Positions 33,711 through 43,067 are shown, numbered from the stretch's first letter. The stretch is 61,220 nt of DNA from Bacteroidales bacterium (GCA_028687995.1 JAQTZA010000017.1:1-61220), one strand, 5' to 3'. Numbers and translations are program-made. The notes: generated by a model not told the origin, from the sequence alone.

Positions 33711-33718
33711 TATATTTG
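33711..33718 (+). promoter_or_regulatory. -7 element of the lipid kinase gene
   Basis: TATATTTG, 24 bp before the ATG at 33743. It overlaps the in-frame TTG at 33716, which argues that this upstream codon is not the start. Confidence 0.6.
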
Positions 33719-33742
33719 TGCGTTCAAAAAACGAAACAGGTT

Positions 33743-34726
33743 ATGTCAAAAAAAGGTGTATTAGTGATTATCAATCCGAACTCGGGATCCAGACTGAAAC
33801 CCAATATATCCAGACTTTCTCGTTCCATCCTGGACGAAAATAAATTCGACATTCGCATAGTCACCACTGAATATGCTGGTCACGCCACCCTGCTGGCGCA
33901 AAAAGCCATTGAAGAGAAATTCCAATATGTGATAGCAGTTGGTGGTGATGGCACCATCAACGAGATTGCCAAAGCCCTCACCCATTCTGATATTGCGCTG
34001 GGAATTATCCCCATCGGCTCTGGAAACGGACTGGCGCGACATTTGAATATTCCGATGGACATTCGCAGTGCGTTGGAAATCATTAATCTTGAATTGGTCG
34101 AAAAAATCGATTTTTGTGTGGCAAACGAACAACTCTTCTTCACCACCTGTGGTGTTGGTTTTGATGCCCGTGTGAGTTACCAATTTTCGAAAAGCAAGCT
34201 TCGAGGCGGATTCAACTACCTGCGCAGTATGATGATCGAATACCTCAGCTATCGCCCCGAAACGTATGAAATTTTGATTGATGGCGAAACTACCACCGAG
34301 AAAGCATTTCTCATTACTTGCGCCAATGCTTCTCAATACGGCAATAACGCCTTTATAGCACCGCAAGCAGACCTCAAAGATGGCAAGATGGATGTAGCAA
34401 TTTTAAGCCCTTTCACACCGTTTGATATTGCAACAATCGGGTTGCAACTCTTCACCAAACAGATTGACAAAAATAGCAAAATCAAGATTATCGAGACTGA
34501 TAACATCACCATTCTACGTCAGCAGCCGGGTGAAATTCACCTCGATGGCGAACCTATGTGGATGGATAGCAACATCAAGGTTTACACCGTTGCAGGAGGT
34601 TTGAGGGTATTGGTGCCTGATGGTGAGAAAAAGAAAGAGAGCCCAATTCAATTGCTGTTCGAATTGCTATTCCAACAAATCCGCTCGTTAAGAAACTACA
34701 TGGAAATTCCCATGCAGTTAAAATAA
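33743..34726 (+). CDS. Diacylglycerol/lipid kinase (DagK/YegS family)
   Basis: Phosphorylates a lipid such as diacylglycerol with ATP. 327 aa from the ATG at 33743. The DAGK catalytic domain shows INPNSGS near the start, then VGGDGTINEIA (about residues 61-71) and the GSGNGLARHL loop (about 92-101). The C-terminal part has QYGNNAFIAPQADLKDG and EIHLDGEPM, both typical. The alternative upstream start lies in the promoter. Single-gene unit convergent with trmN6. Confidence 0.9.
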   Translation: MSKKGVLVIINPNSGSRLKPNISRLSRSILDENKFDIRIVTTEYAGHATLLAQKAIEEKFQYVIAVGGDGTINEIAKALTHSDIALGIIPIGSGNGLARHLNIPMDIRSALEIINLELVEKIDFCVANEQLFFTTCGVGFDARVSYQFSKSKLRGGFNYLRSMMIEYLSYRPETYEILIDGETTTEKAFLITCANASQYGNNAFIAPQADLKDGKMDVAILSPFTPFDIATIGLQLFTKQIDKNSKIKIIETDNITILRQQPGEIHLDGEPMWMDSNIKVYTVAGGLRVLVPDGEKKKESPIQLLFELLFQQIRSLRNYMEIPMQLK

Positions 34727-35014
34727 TAAATTTAGGACTTATTCCATGTTTTTTATTTTGAAAATGTATTTAATCGTTTTCATTCTTTTATATACGCGTA
34801 TTAAAATACAGGTGCTTGTTATCTGAAAAAAAAAATTTATCTATCGGATAAAAAAAACAAACACAACTGATTAATCGATAGACCCAGTGGGGAAAAACAA
34901 AAATACCAAACTATCGAAAAGCTGTAGAGTGAGTAGCCCATCAACGAATTTATGCAAAGCAAACAAATGCCATATGGGCGAACGAGCGAGTTCTTTTCGA
35001 TGAAGCATTTTTTG

Positions 35015-35044
35015 CTTACTTTTTTTTGCGTGAAAAAAAGTAAG
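35015..35044. repeat. Hairpin between convergent genes
   Basis: CTTACTTTTTTT (35015-35026) pairs exactly with AAAAAAAGTAAG (35033-35044) around a 6-nt loop. The 390-bp gap between the lipid kinase and trmN6 contains no credible gene; an 80-codon frame on the minus strand is low in ordinary coding character. The hairpin could end transcription from both sides or be an extragenic repeat. Confidence 0.7.
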
Positions 35045-35117
35045 TCCCGCGGAAGGCGAAATAAATAATCATTGAACAAATCTAATTTTCAGAAAGGGTT
35101 TTTAAAGTAGACTCTAC

Positions 35118-35822
35118 TCACATATTCAAATAGAAATCTTTTGTAAGTTTAATATAATCGTCGGAATAAGAATGACGCGATTTCTCAATTATAAGATCAG
35201 TAATTTCATATGCCATACATTTCAATGAAAACTCAATCAATAATCGTTTCGAGGTAGAATTTGGTGTTGGATATACGTTGCATTTTCGAGTTGTAAAGAG
35301 CTTATTTTTCGCAGCCAATTCTCTCAACAAATCCTCCTTGTCGCTCGGCACAATCAAACAGATTCGACCATTTTCATTCAACAGCGATACCGATTTCTCA
35401 ATCAACATTTCGTAAGTCAAAGATTGCGTGTGTCTAGCTGTGGTTCGACCCACATTGGGAGAGAGTAACGATTGTTCAAAATATGGAGGATTGGAAACAA
35501 TCAAGTCAAACGAAAGAGCAGGCTGAAATTGAGAAAAATCGGCACAGATTACCTCAATCCTATTTTCCCAAGGAGAAGCCAACACATTCTCACTAGCTTG
35601 ATTTGCAGCCATCTCATCAAGCTCTATTGCCATCAAATGAGCATCCGAACGTTGCGCTAGCATCAATGCAATTAAACCAGTACCAGTACCAATATCCAGT
35701 ATCGTTTTTGTCCCTTCTACTCGACTCCACGCACCCAACAAAACACCATCCGTACCAACTTTCATAGCACAGCGATCGTGACTGACAGAAAATTGCTTAA
35801 ATTGGAACGAGGAATTCGACAT
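35118..35822 (-). CDS. trmN6: tRNA1(Val) (adenine37-N6)-methyltransferase
   Basis: SAM-dependent enzyme modifying A37 of tRNA-Val. Seen: DIGTGTGLIALMLAQR (SAM motif I, about residues 40-55) and VSNPPYFEQS, the NPPY motif of N6-adenine methylases. MKVGTDGVLLGAW is characteristic of TrmN6/YfiC. The start at 35822 (MSNSSFQFKQF) fits homologues; an ATG ten codons upstream at 35852 is also open. 234 aa. Confidence 0.9.
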   Translation of the reverse strand: MSNSSFQFKQFSVSHDRCAMKVGTDGVLLGAWSRVEGTKTILDIGTGTGLIALMLAQRSDAHLMAIELDEMAANQASENVLASPWENRIEVICADFSQFQPALSFDLIVSNPPYFEQSLLSPNVGRTTARHTQSLTYEMLIEKSVSLLNENGRICLIVPSDKEDLLRELAAKNKLFTTRKCNVYPTPNSTSKRLLIEFSLKCMAYEITDLIIEKSRHSYSDDYIKLTKDFYLNM

Positions 35823-35913
35823 GGATTGATTTTGAATAGATTGAAGTGACAAAATTACTAAAAAAGAGAAAATCAGAGCATTGAAACTTCATTTCGCAGC
35901 AATTTTATTAATT

Positions 35914-35930
35914 TTGGCACAGATATTGAT
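35914..35930 (+). promoter_or_regulatory. Sigma-54-like -24/-12 sequence before lon
   Basis: TTGGCACAGATATTGAT has GG (35916-35917) and GA (35928-35929) separated by 10 nt, the spacing of RpoN promoters (consensus TGGCACG-N4-TTGC). The -12 C is replaced by A. htpG has nearly the same sequence. The start codon is 39 bp downstream. Confidence 0.5.
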
Positions 35931-35936
35931 AATCTA

Positions 35937-35956
35937 TTTGTCAAGGATTTGACAAA
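35937..35956. promoter_or_regulatory. Inverted repeat in the lon leader
   Basis: TTTGTCAA (35937-35944), spacer GGAT, TTGACAAA (35949-35956): a perfect 8-bp dyad between the sigma-54-like site and the lon start codon. Possible operator or short RNA hairpin. Confidence 0.6.
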
Positions 35957-35968
35957 ACAAATACAACT

Positions 35969-38416
35969 ATGCAAATTTACAACGACATATTTTCTGCACA
36001 TTCCGATGAGGATAGCGATCAATTAGTTCCCGTTTTCACCGAAATCGAAATCAACAACGACGACGAAAACGTGAAAGTCCCTACCGAAGGTGTGCCTATT
36101 CTCACCCTACGCAACATGGTGATGTTTCCAACAATTGCCCTTCCGGTAACTGTTGGGCGCTCTCGTTCGCTGAAACTTATCAAAGAAGCGCATGCTAAAA
36201 AACGCCTCATTGGTGTGGTGTGTCAAATTGATGAAGATGTAGAAGATCCCGAACAAAAAGATCTTTTCAAAATTGGTGTCATTGCCGAGATTCTGCGTAT
36301 CATTGAATTACCTGACAAATCGACGACTGTTATTTTGCAAGGGAAACGCCGATTTGAATTGGAGGAATTGACCCAAACAGAACCCTATTTTAAAGGAAAG
36401 ATAAGCCTTCTAGAGGAGATTAGTCCTGCAGAAGACGATCGTGAATTTCAAGCACTTACTTCTACTGTCAGAGAGATGACAATGAAGTATATGCAGGTTC
36501 AAAACGAGATTCCTCGCGAAGCCATGATGTTGGTCAAAAACATGATTCATCCAAAGTTTTTGATTCACTTTATCTGCTCGAATCTACCCATCTCGATTGA
36601 CGAAAAGCAGTCGATGCTGGAGATGAGCGACCTGAAAGAGCGGGCTTACCATCTTATTCGTATTCTATCTCGCGAAACACAATTGGAGGAGATCAAGAGC
36701 AATATACAAACCAAAGCACGAGAAGATCTTAGCCAACAACAGAAAGAATATTTCCTTCAACAACAGATAAAAACCATTCAAGACGAATTGGGTGGCAGCA
36801 ACAACGAAAACGAAATTCGTGAATTGCGCCAAAAGGCTTCGAAGTTGAAATGGTCGGAACAAGTGGCCGAAACATTCGAAAAAGAGCTAAAGAAATTGGA
36901 ACGTACGCATCCCCAATCGCCCGACTATTCGATGCAGGCAAACTATCTGCAAACATTTGTCAATCTGCCTTGGGGAAAATTCACACCCGATCATTTCAAT
37001 TTGAAACGGGCACAAAAAGTGCTCGACAAAGATCATTTCGGCATGGAAAAGGTGAAAGAGCGCATTTTGGAACATCTCGCTGTACTGCAACTGAAAGGTG
37101 ACATGAAATCACCTATTATTTGTCTATATGGCCCTCCTGGAGTAGGAAAAACTTCTTTGGGAAAATCAATAGCGGAAGCCTTGAAACGCAAATACATTCG
37201 TGTTTCGTTGGGTGGATTGCACGACGAAGCAGAAATTCGTGGTCATCGCCGCACTTATATCGGAGCAATGCCGGGACGCATTATTCAAGGCGTTCAAAAA
37301 GCTGGATCCTCCAATCCAGTTTTTGTACTCGACGAAGTAGATAAACTTGGTCGCGATTTCAAAGGCGATCCTTCAGCTGCATTACTCGAAGTCCTCGATC
37401 CTGAGCAAAACAATGCATTTCACGATAATTTCCTCGATGTAGATTACGACTTATCAAAAGTTCTCTTTATCGCCACGGCGAATAATGTGAACGACATTCC
37501 TCGTCCTCTGCTAGATCGCATGGAAATGATCGAAATCAGCGGTTACATCCTTGAAGAGAAAATCGAAATTGCTCGTAAACATTTGGTTCCAAAAGAGATC
37601 ATCAATCATGGTCTTAAGAAAGAACAAATCAAATTTTCGAAAGGTGCAATTGAGAAGATTATTGATGGATACACCCGTGAATCTGGTGTGCGTGAGTTAG
37701 ACAAGAAGATTGCAAAAATAATGCGTAAAACGGCTTGCAAATTACTCAACGAGGAGATTTCTGAAGCCAATCTCACACCCGAAACGTTATACGACTACCT
37801 CGGCATGGTAGAATACACTCACGACAAATACCAAACGAATGAATATGCTGGTGTTGTCACTGGATTGGCTTGGACTGCTGTGGGTGGAGAAATTCTTTTT
37901 GTAGAGTCAAGCCTAAGCAAAGGAAAAGGCGGCAAACTTACGCTGACAGGCAATCTCGGCGATGTGATGAAAGAGTCTGCCATTTTGGCATTAGAATATA
38001 TAAAAGCTCACGCAACTTTATTCGAAATACCAGATACTGCTTTCGAAAATTGGAATGTACATGTACATGTGCCCGAAGGAGCCATCCCGAAAGATGGTCC
38101 ATCGGCAGGAGTCACCATGGTCACATCATTAGTATCTTCATTTACTCAGCGCAAGGTGAAAAAGAATCTTGCCATGACTGGAGAAATCACGCTTCGTGGC
38201 AAAGTGCTTCCGGTGGGTGGTATCAAGGAAAAGATTCTAGCTGCCAAACGTGCCGGAATAAAAGAAATTATCTTATCGCAAGAGAATGAAAAAGATATCC
38301 GTGAAATCAATAACATCTACCTCGACGGATTAAAATTCCATTTTGTGAAAGACATTCGCGAAGTTATCGCCATTGCCTTAACAAATGAAAAGGTAACAAA
38401 TACAATCATTCAATAA
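35969..38416 (+). CDS. lon: ATP-dependent Lon protease
   Basis: Cytoplasmic AAA+ protease that degrades misfolded and regulatory proteins. N-terminal substrate-binding domain ([21 protein letters not shown]), a coiled-coil with [16 protein letters not shown], Walker [10 protein letters not shown] (about residue 390), Walker [13 protein letters not shown], and the protease domain with the catalytic Ser in [11 protein letters not shown] and Lys in [14 protein letters not shown]. 815 aa is full length. The preceding sigma-54-like sequence and dyad suggest stress control. The stop codon lies inside a terminator stem. Confidence 0.97.
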   Translation: MQIYNDIFSAHSDEDSDQLVPVFTEIEINNDDENVKVPTEGVPILTLRNMVMFPTIALPVTVGRSRSLKLIKEAHAKKRLIGVVCQIDEDVEDPEQKDLFKIGVIAEILRIIELPDKSTTVILQGKRRFELEELTQTEPYFKGKISLLEEISPAEDDREFQALTSTVREMTMKYMQVQNEIPREAMMLVKNMIHPKFLIHFICSNLPISIDEKQSMLEMSDLKERAYHLIRILSRETQLEEIKSNIQTKAREDLSQQQKEYFLQQQIKTIQDELGGSNNENEIRELRQKASKLKWSEQVAETFEKELKKLERTHPQSPDYSMQANYLQTFVNLPWGKFTPDHFNLKRAQKVLDKDHFGMEKVKERILEHLAVLQLKGDMKSPIICLYGPPGVGKTSLGKSIAEALKRKYIRVSLGGLHDEAEIRGHRRTYIGAMPGRIIQGVQKAGSSNPVFVLDEVDKLGRDFKGDPSAALLEVLDPEQNNAFHDNFLDVDYDLSKVLFIATANNVNDIPRPLLDRMEMIEISGYILEEKIEIARKHLVPKEIINHGLKKEQIKFSKGAIEKIIDGYTRESGVRELDKKIAKIMRKTACKLLNEEISEANLTPETLYDYLGMVEYTHDKYQTNEYAGVVTGLAWTAVGGEILFVESSLSKGKGGKLTLTGNLGDVMKESAILALEYIKAHATLFEIPDTAFENWNVHVHVPEGAIPKDGPSAGVTMVTSLVSSFTQRKVKKNLAMTGEITLRGKVLPVGGIKEKILAAKRAGIKEIILSQENEKDIREINNIYLDGLKFHFVKDIREVIAIALTNEKVTNTIIQ

Positions 38417-38459
38417 TATTTGAGCCAGATTCCTTTAAGATTCTGGCTCAAATATTATT
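38412..38459 (+). terminator. lon terminator overlapping the stop codon
   Basis: An 18-bp perfect stem: AATAATATTTGAGCCAGA (38412-38429) with its complement at 38442-38459. The TAA stop (38414-38416) is within the left arm. Confidence 0.8.
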
Positions 38460-38545
38460 GAAGTTTTTTAAACATTTTTCGTTCAACAATCGCGGGCCTT
38501 CTTTGTTTATTTGTGTAGAATAAATCCAGAAACTGATTCAATAAA

Positions 38546-38857
38546 ATGAAATTGATAAAAATATTTTTTACAGGATTACTGGCAACACTATTGTTATGCA
38601 GTGCCACACCCGATAAATACGCCAAACGATTATACACCCCTACTACTTCTGATGCTACAGCAAATGCCTCGCTTAAGGAGTTAGAACAAGGCAGAATGAT
38701 CTATATCAATCGTTGCAAACAGTGTCATGGATTAGCAAATCCTGATAAATATACCCGAAACGATTGGCAAATCATTGTTGGCAAAATGAGCTTAAGGGCA
38801 AAGCTAACAGTCAATGAATCAACGTTGTTGTTCAAATACGCTACTAGAGGGAAATGA
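38546..38857 (+). CDS. Small exported c-type cytochrome 1
   Basis: 103 aa with an N-terminal signal sequence (IFFTGLLATLLLCSA) and one haem-binding CKQCH (about residues 57-61). A following Met (VGKMSLRAKLT) could be the distal ligand. It is a close paralogue of the next gene: both share LYTP..SDAT, A(S/T)L.ELxQGR.xYIN.C, NDW/ANW.xIV..M and end in RGK. Exported, probably periplasmic or outer-membrane. Electron partner unknown. Confidence 0.8.
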   Translation: MKLIKIFFTGLLATLLLCSATPDKYAKRLYTPTTSDATANASLKELEQGRMIYINRCKQCHGLANPDKYTRNDWQIIVGKMSLRAKLTVNESTLLFKYATRGK

Positions 38858-38884
38858 TCATTTACAGTAAAAACCACACACTAA

Positions 38885-39199
38885 ATGAAAAAGATTATTA
38901 ATTGGTTAGCGGTAACATTCTGTACCACATTATTATTGAGTTCGTGCTCACAAAGCAAAAGTTCTGGTAATTTGTATACCCCTTCGGCTTCGGATGTTAC
39001 AGCCACAGCAACATTGTCGGAATTGCAACAAGGACGCTCACTCTACATAAATAATTGCGGCAGTTGTCACTCTCTTTACTCTCCAGATGATTATGCAGCA
39101 GCCAATTGGCGTGTAATAGTAACCAATATGAAAGCAAACACAACACTCACTCAACCCCAAGCAGATTTGGTTACAAAATATGTGAGCAGAGGGAAATGA
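38885..39199 (+). CDS. Small lipoprotein c-type cytochrome 2
   Basis: 104 aa paralogue of the preceding gene, 27 bp downstream. It has a lipoprotein signal peptide with LLSSC as lipobox (Cys about residue 22), a CGSCH haem motif and a candidate distal Met in VTNMKANTTLT. The first copy has CSA at the equivalent place, so it may or may not be lipidated. A strong terminator follows. Confidence 0.82.
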   Translation: MKKIINWLAVTFCTTLLLSSCSQSKSSGNLYTPSASDVTATATLSELQQGRSLYINNCGSCHSLYSPDDYAAANWRVIVTNMKANTTLTQPQADLVTKYVSRGK

Positions 39200-39206
39200 T
39201 TTAGAA

Positions 39207-39240
39207 AAGGTCGGAATTGAATTAGTTCCGACCTTTTTTT
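39207..39240 (+). terminator. Terminator of the cytochrome pair
   Basis: AAGGTCGGAA (39207-39216) pairs with TTCCGACCTT (39226-39235), followed by T residues to 39240. Confidence 0.92.
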
Positions 39241-39284
39241 GTCAGTTTTCTCCTTCAATACCGAAATTTTGTCAGTAATAATTT

Positions 39285-39300
39285 TTGGCACAGCGTTTGA
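39285..39300 (+). promoter_or_regulatory. Sigma-54-like -24/-12 sequence before htpG
   Basis: TTGGCACAGCGTTTGA has GG (39287-39288) and GA (39299-39300) with the same 10-nt gap as in front of lon, and identical TTTTTGGCACAG / TTTTGGCACAG cores. Two TTTGTCAGT copies lie upstream (39239 and 39269). The start codon is 70 bp downstream. Confidence 0.5.
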
Positions 39301-39369
39301 ATAATGTTGTTCGGTGCGACTACGCATCCATTACAACATTCATATTCAAAACCTAAAAAATAAACAACT

Positions 39370-41421
39370 ATGCAAAAAGGAAACATTGGGGTTACGACCG
39401 ACAACATTTTCCCCATTATCAAGAAGTTTTTGTACAGCGACCACGAGATTTTCGTGCGCGAATTAGTTTCGAATGCCGTAGATGCTACGCAAAAGTTGAA
39501 AACGTTTGCTTCGGTGGGCGAATTCAAAGGCGAGTTGGGCGAACTGAAAGTCTCTGTCAGCATCGACAAAGAGAAAGGCACACTCACCTTCAGCGACCGC
39601 GGTATCGGTATGACGGCGGAAGAAATCGAAAAATACATCAACCAAATCGCATTTTCGGGTGCAGAAGAGTTTTTGGACAAATACAAAAACGACGCAGCAG
39701 CCATCATCGGTCACTTCGGGCTCGGATTCTACTCTTCGTTTATGGTATCGAAAAAGGTAGAAATCGTCACCCTTTCGCACAAAGAGGGCGCAGAAGCAGT
39801 GAAATGGTCATGCGAAGGCAACCCCGAATACACACTTGAACCAGCCACTCGCGACAGCCGCGGAACAGACATTATCCTTTATATTGACGACGAAAATCAA
39901 GATTTCCTCGAAACATCGCGCATCGAAGGATTGCTGACCAAATATTGCAAATTCTTACCGATTGATGTCGTTTTCGGCAAAGAGCAAGAGTGGAAAGATG
40001 GCAAATACGTCGATACCGACAAAGATAAACTGATCAACGAAACCGCTCCGGCTTGGACTAAAAAACCTGCCGATCTGAAAGAGGAAGATTACAAAAAATT
40101 CTACTCTACACTCTATCCGATGAGCGACGAACCGTTGTTCTGGATTCACCTCAACGTAGATTTCCCGTTCAAACTGACTGGAATTCTCTATTTTCCAAAA
40201 CTAAAAGCGAACATCGAACCAACGCGCAACAAAATTCAGTTGTACAGCAATCAGGTGTTTGTGACCGACTCGGTAGAAGGTATTGTTCCTGAATTCCTCA
40301 CGCTGATGCACGGTGTGATTGACTCGCCGGATATTCCGCTGAACGTGTCGCGCTCATACCTGCAAAGCGATGGTAACGTGAAGAAAATTTCGAGCCACAT
40401 CACCAAAAAGGTGGCCGACCGTCTGCAAGAGATCTTCAAAGAAGACCGCAAACAGTTCGAAGAGAAGTGGGACAGCCTCAACATCATCATCCAATACGGA
40501 ATGCTGACCGACGAGAAATTCTACGAACGTGCCGAGAAATTCGTATTACTGAAAAACAGCGACAACCAATATTTCACCATCGAAGAGTACAAAACGTTGA
40601 TCGAAAGCAGTCAGAAAGACAAAGACGACACCCTCGTTTACCTCTACTCGACCGACCGCGAGCACCAATACAGCTACATCGACGCAGCGAAATCGAAAGG
40701 CTACGATGTGTTGATGATGGACGGACAACTCGACGTTCACTTCCTGGGTAAACTGGAGCAAAAATTCGAGAAATCGCGCTTCGTTCGTGTAGATTCGGAT
40801 GTGGTGGAAAAATTGATTCCAAAAGATACACACAAGCAAGTTGAACTTTCGGAAGACGAGAGAACGGCTATTCAACAAGTATTCAGCTCGCAATTGCCAA
40901 AAGATGAGAAGAAAAACTTCATCGTCACCTTCGAAGCATTGGGCGAATCGGCTCAACCGGTAATGGTTACCCAAAGCGAATACATCCGCCGCATGAAAGA
41001 GATGTCGGCCATGCAACCGGGCATGAATTTCTACGGCGAACTGCCCGACAGCTTCAACCTCGTGCTCAACACCGAACACGCTTTGGTGAAACGCATCCTC
41101 GAAGATGAAAAATCGGCTTGCGGCGAGAAACTTGCACCTGTATTGGCAAACATCGACGCCGCCAAAAGCAAACGCGATGCACTGAAAAAAGCGCACGAAA
41201 AACTGAAAGCGGAAGAAATTCCAACCGCGGAGAAAGAGGAAATCGACAACAGCAACACCCAAATCACCGAACTGGAAGCGCAACGCAACTCCATTTTAGC
41301 TGATTATGCAACGAGCAACAAACTCGTGAGCCAGCTGATCGACATCGCACTCCTCTCCAACGGAATGCTGAAAGGCGAATCGTTGAGCAACTTTATCAAG
41401 AGAAGCGTAGAGATGTTGTGA
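39370..41421 (+). CDS. htpG: Molecular chaperone HtpG (Hsp90)
   Basis: ATP-dependent chaperone, 683 aa. The GHKL ATP site shows ELVSNAVDATQKL with the catalytic Glu and Asn (about residues 33-45), SDRGIGMT, FSGAEEF and GHFGLGFYSSFMV. The middle domain carries LNVSRSYLQ (canonical NVSRE, with Glu replaced by Ser) and the C-terminal part a charged region (about 585-640), which is longer than in E. coli. Codons are clearly richer in G and C than flanking genes, a sign of high expression. Confidence 0.96.
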   Translation: MQKGNIGVTTDNIFPIIKKFLYSDHEIFVRELVSNAVDATQKLKTFASVGEFKGELGELKVSVSIDKEKGTLTFSDRGIGMTAEEIEKYINQIAFSGAEEFLDKYKNDAAAIIGHFGLGFYSSFMVSKKVEIVTLSHKEGAEAVKWSCEGNPEYTLEPATRDSRGTDIILYIDDENQDFLETSRIEGLLTKYCKFLPIDVVFGKEQEWKDGKYVDTDKDKLINETAPAWTKKPADLKEEDYKKFYSTLYPMSDEPLFWIHLNVDFPFKLTGILYFPKLKANIEPTRNKIQLYSNQVFVTDSVEGIVPEFLTLMHGVIDSPDIPLNVSRSYLQSDGNVKKISSHITKKVADRLQEIFKEDRKQFEEKWDSLNIIIQYGMLTDEKFYERAEKFVLLKNSDNQYFTIEEYKTLIESSQKDKDDTLVYLYSTDREHQYSYIDAAKSKGYDVLMMDGQLDVHFLGKLEQKFEKSRFVRVDSDVVEKLIPKDTHKQVELSEDERTAIQQVFSSQLPKDEKKNFIVTFEALGESAQPVMVTQSEYIRRMKEMSAMQPGMNFYGELPDSFNLVLNTEHALVKRILEDEKSACGEKLAPVLANIDAAKSKRDALKKAHEKLKAEEIPTAEKEEIDNSNTQITELEAQRNSILADYATSNKLVSQLIDIALLSNGMLKGESLSNFIKRSVEML

Positions 41422-41479
41422 TTAAAAACTTCGATATGCTAATGTAATAATTTCGCTTATTAATTTTCATATCTACAAC

Positions 41480-41542
41480 TGACATAATGCTACGTCAAAA
41501 AGTGGAATTTTCTATTTCACAATTTGTCACAGCATTATGTCA
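41480..41542. repeat. Palindromic element between htpG and hisIE
   Basis: TGACATAATGCT (41480-41491) and AGCATTATGTCA (41531-41542) are perfect inverted repeats around a 39-nt core that itself has weakly pairing AAGTGG / TTTCAC arms. It sits in the 278-bp gap, has no T run and contains no ORF. Possible miniature mobile element or regulatory site. Confidence 0.75.
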
Positions 41543-41662
41543 TTATTATTTCTAAGAGCAAACGTATTTTCTGCTTTTCACAATCAAGAAATTATTTCAA
41601 TCTTTTGGTCATAAACAATTCTCTATTGTAGTCTGGCGATTCAATCATCTACAAAAAATCAT

Positions 41663-41670
41663 TACCTTTG
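41663..41670 (+). promoter_or_regulatory. -7 element of hisIE
   Basis: TACCTTTG followed by CG, 30 bp before the start codon. No clear -33. Confidence 0.55.
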
Positions 41671-41699
41671 CGACTTCCAACGCACAAAGCAAAAAAAAT

Positions 41700-42293
41700 A
41701 TGATTGATTTCAACAAAATGGGAGGTTTAGTTCCCGCTATTATACAAGACAACCAGACAGCCAAAGTGTTGATGCTTGGCTTTATGAACGAAGATGCTTA
41801 CAAAAAAACGGTCGAACTGGGCAAGGTAACATTCTTTAGCCGTACAAAAAACCGCCTTTGGACAAAAGGTGAAGAGAGTGGCCACTTTTTGTTGGTAAAA
41901 AGCATCACCATCGATTGCGATAGTGACACACTGCTCATCAAGGTCAATCCAGTAGGTCCCGTTTGCCACACTGGTAGCGATACCTGCTTCAACGAAAGCA
42001 ACGAAGACCCGATTCAATTCCTGAAATATTTGCAAGATTTCATCGACAAACGATACAAAGAGATGCCCGAAGGTTCATACACAACCTCCCTTTTCAAAAA
42101 AGGAATCAACCGTATGGCGCAAAAAGTGGGTGAAGAGGCTGTCGAAACAGTTATCGAAGCTACTAATGGCACCGAAGAGGGATTCCTATACGAAGCATCC
42201 GATTTGGTCTATCACCTCATTGTATTGCTTTCGAGCAAAGGTTATCGCCTCGAAGATCTATCCAACGAGCTCAAAAAACGTCACAAAGAATAG
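41700..42293 (+). CDS. hisI: Bifunctional phosphoribosyl-AMP cyclohydrolase / phosphoribosyl-ATP pyrophosphatase
   Basis: Catalyses the second and third steps of histidine synthesis. HisI domain at about residues 1-108 with TFFSRTKNRLWTKGEESGH and the metal ligands in DCDSDTLL and CHTGSDTCF. HisE domain at about 112-197 with KGINRMAQKVGEEAVE and EASDLVYHLIVLLSSKG. 197 aa is usual for the fused HisIE. It stands apart from any other his gene in this window. Confidence 0.95.
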   Translation: MIDFNKMGGLVPAIIQDNQTAKVLMLGFMNEDAYKKTVELGKVTFFSRTKNRLWTKGEESGHFLLVKSITIDCDSDTLLIKVNPVGPVCHTGSDTCFNESNEDPIQFLKYLQDFIDKRYKEMPEGSYTTSLFKKGINRMAQKVGEEAVETVIEATNGTEEGFLYEASDLVYHLIVLLSSKGYRLEDLSNELKKRHKE

Positions 42294-42313
42294 TTTATTC
42301 AATGGAGAATTTG

Positions 42314-42347
42314 AAATTACGACTTCGTCAAAGTCGTCTCGTAATTT
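42314..42347. repeat. Hairpin between hisIE and ftsE
   Basis: AAATTACG (42314-42321) pairs with CGTAATTT (42340-42347), and within it ACGACTT with AAGTCGT (42331-42337). A further AATTCGTAAT follows. Intergenic palindrome, no T tract after the outer arm except TTTTT, so weak termination is possible. Confidence 0.6.
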
Positions 42348-42371
42348 TTAATTCGTAATCGAAGAAAAAAG

Positions 42372-43052
42372 ATGGAAATATTAATTCATTACCAAGGTGT
42401 GAATATCACATTGCAGGAAAACATAATTTTGCAAAACATTGAGCTTGAATTACGCAAAGGCGAATTTTTATACGTCATTGGCAAAGTAGGTTCAGGCAAA
42501 AGCACATTACTTAAAACGATGTATGCCGAAGTAGATATAGAAGACGGAACTGCCAATGTGTTAGGGTACAATATGCATCATATCAAGCAAAAAGAGATTC
42601 CATTTCTACGCCGCAAAATAGGTATCGTTTTTCAAGATTTCCAACTTTTATCTGATCGCACCGTGCACGACAATCTATTGTTTGTACTGAAAGCCACGGG
42701 ATGGAAAGATAAATCTGAAATTAAAGATCAAATAGATCATGTTTTGAGTCAGGTAAACATGGCAAATAAAGGGTATAAAATGCCTCATGAATTGTCTGGT
42801 GGAGAAAAACAACGCATTGTTATAGCGCGTGCATTGCTCAACTCACCAGAGATTATACTCGCTGACGAACCCACTGGTAACCTCGATCCCGAAACGGGAG
42901 ATCAGATTGTGCAATTGCTCCAAAGCATTTGCCAAACAGGTACTTCGGTCATTATGAGCACACACAACATGCGTTTCATCAAGCAATTCCCTGGAAAAGT
43001 GATGATTTGCGAAAACGAAGAGCTCAATATCTCAGAGCATTCCTCTTTATAA
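42372..43052 (+). CDS. ftsE: Cell-division ABC ATPase FtsE
   Basis: 226 aa ATP-binding subunit that with FtsX controls peptidoglycan hydrolases at the septum. Walker [10 protein letters not shown] (about residues 37-45), signature LSGGEKQRI, Walker [14 protein letters not shown]-loop [26 protein letters not shown] is the FtsE form of the Q-loop region. ftsX is not adjacent. LolD-type export proteins look similar; the FtsE call rests on length and these segments. Confidence 0.85.
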   Translation: MEILIHYQGVNITLQENIILQNIELELRKGEFLYVIGKVGSGKSTLLKTMYAEVDIEDGTANVLGYNMHHIKQKEIPFLRRKIGIVFQDFQLLSDRTVHDNLLFVLKATGWKDKSEIKDQIDHVLSQVNMANKGYKMPHELSGGEKQRIVIARALLNSPEIILADEPTGNLDPETGDQIVQLLQSICQTGTSVIMSTHNMRFIKQFPGKVMICENEELNISEHSSL

Positions 43053-43067
43053 ATCAATAATTTGTTT

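Noticed and set aside
33761..34366. 201-codon ORF on the minus strand
   Set aside because: Antisense to the lipid kinase, whose GGDGT motif is intact.
34837..35079. 80-codon ORF on the minus strand in the kinase-trmN6 gap
   Set aside because: Its start region is the hairpin repeat and the translation (many Leu, Cys, Phe) looks like chance.
36000..39300. CIRCE-type operator before lon or htpG
   Set aside because: TTAGCACTC-N9-GAGTGCTAA was not found at either gene.
40546..41283. 245-codon ORF on the minus strand
   Set aside because: Antisense to htpG; Phe/Arg/Val-rich translation with no motif.
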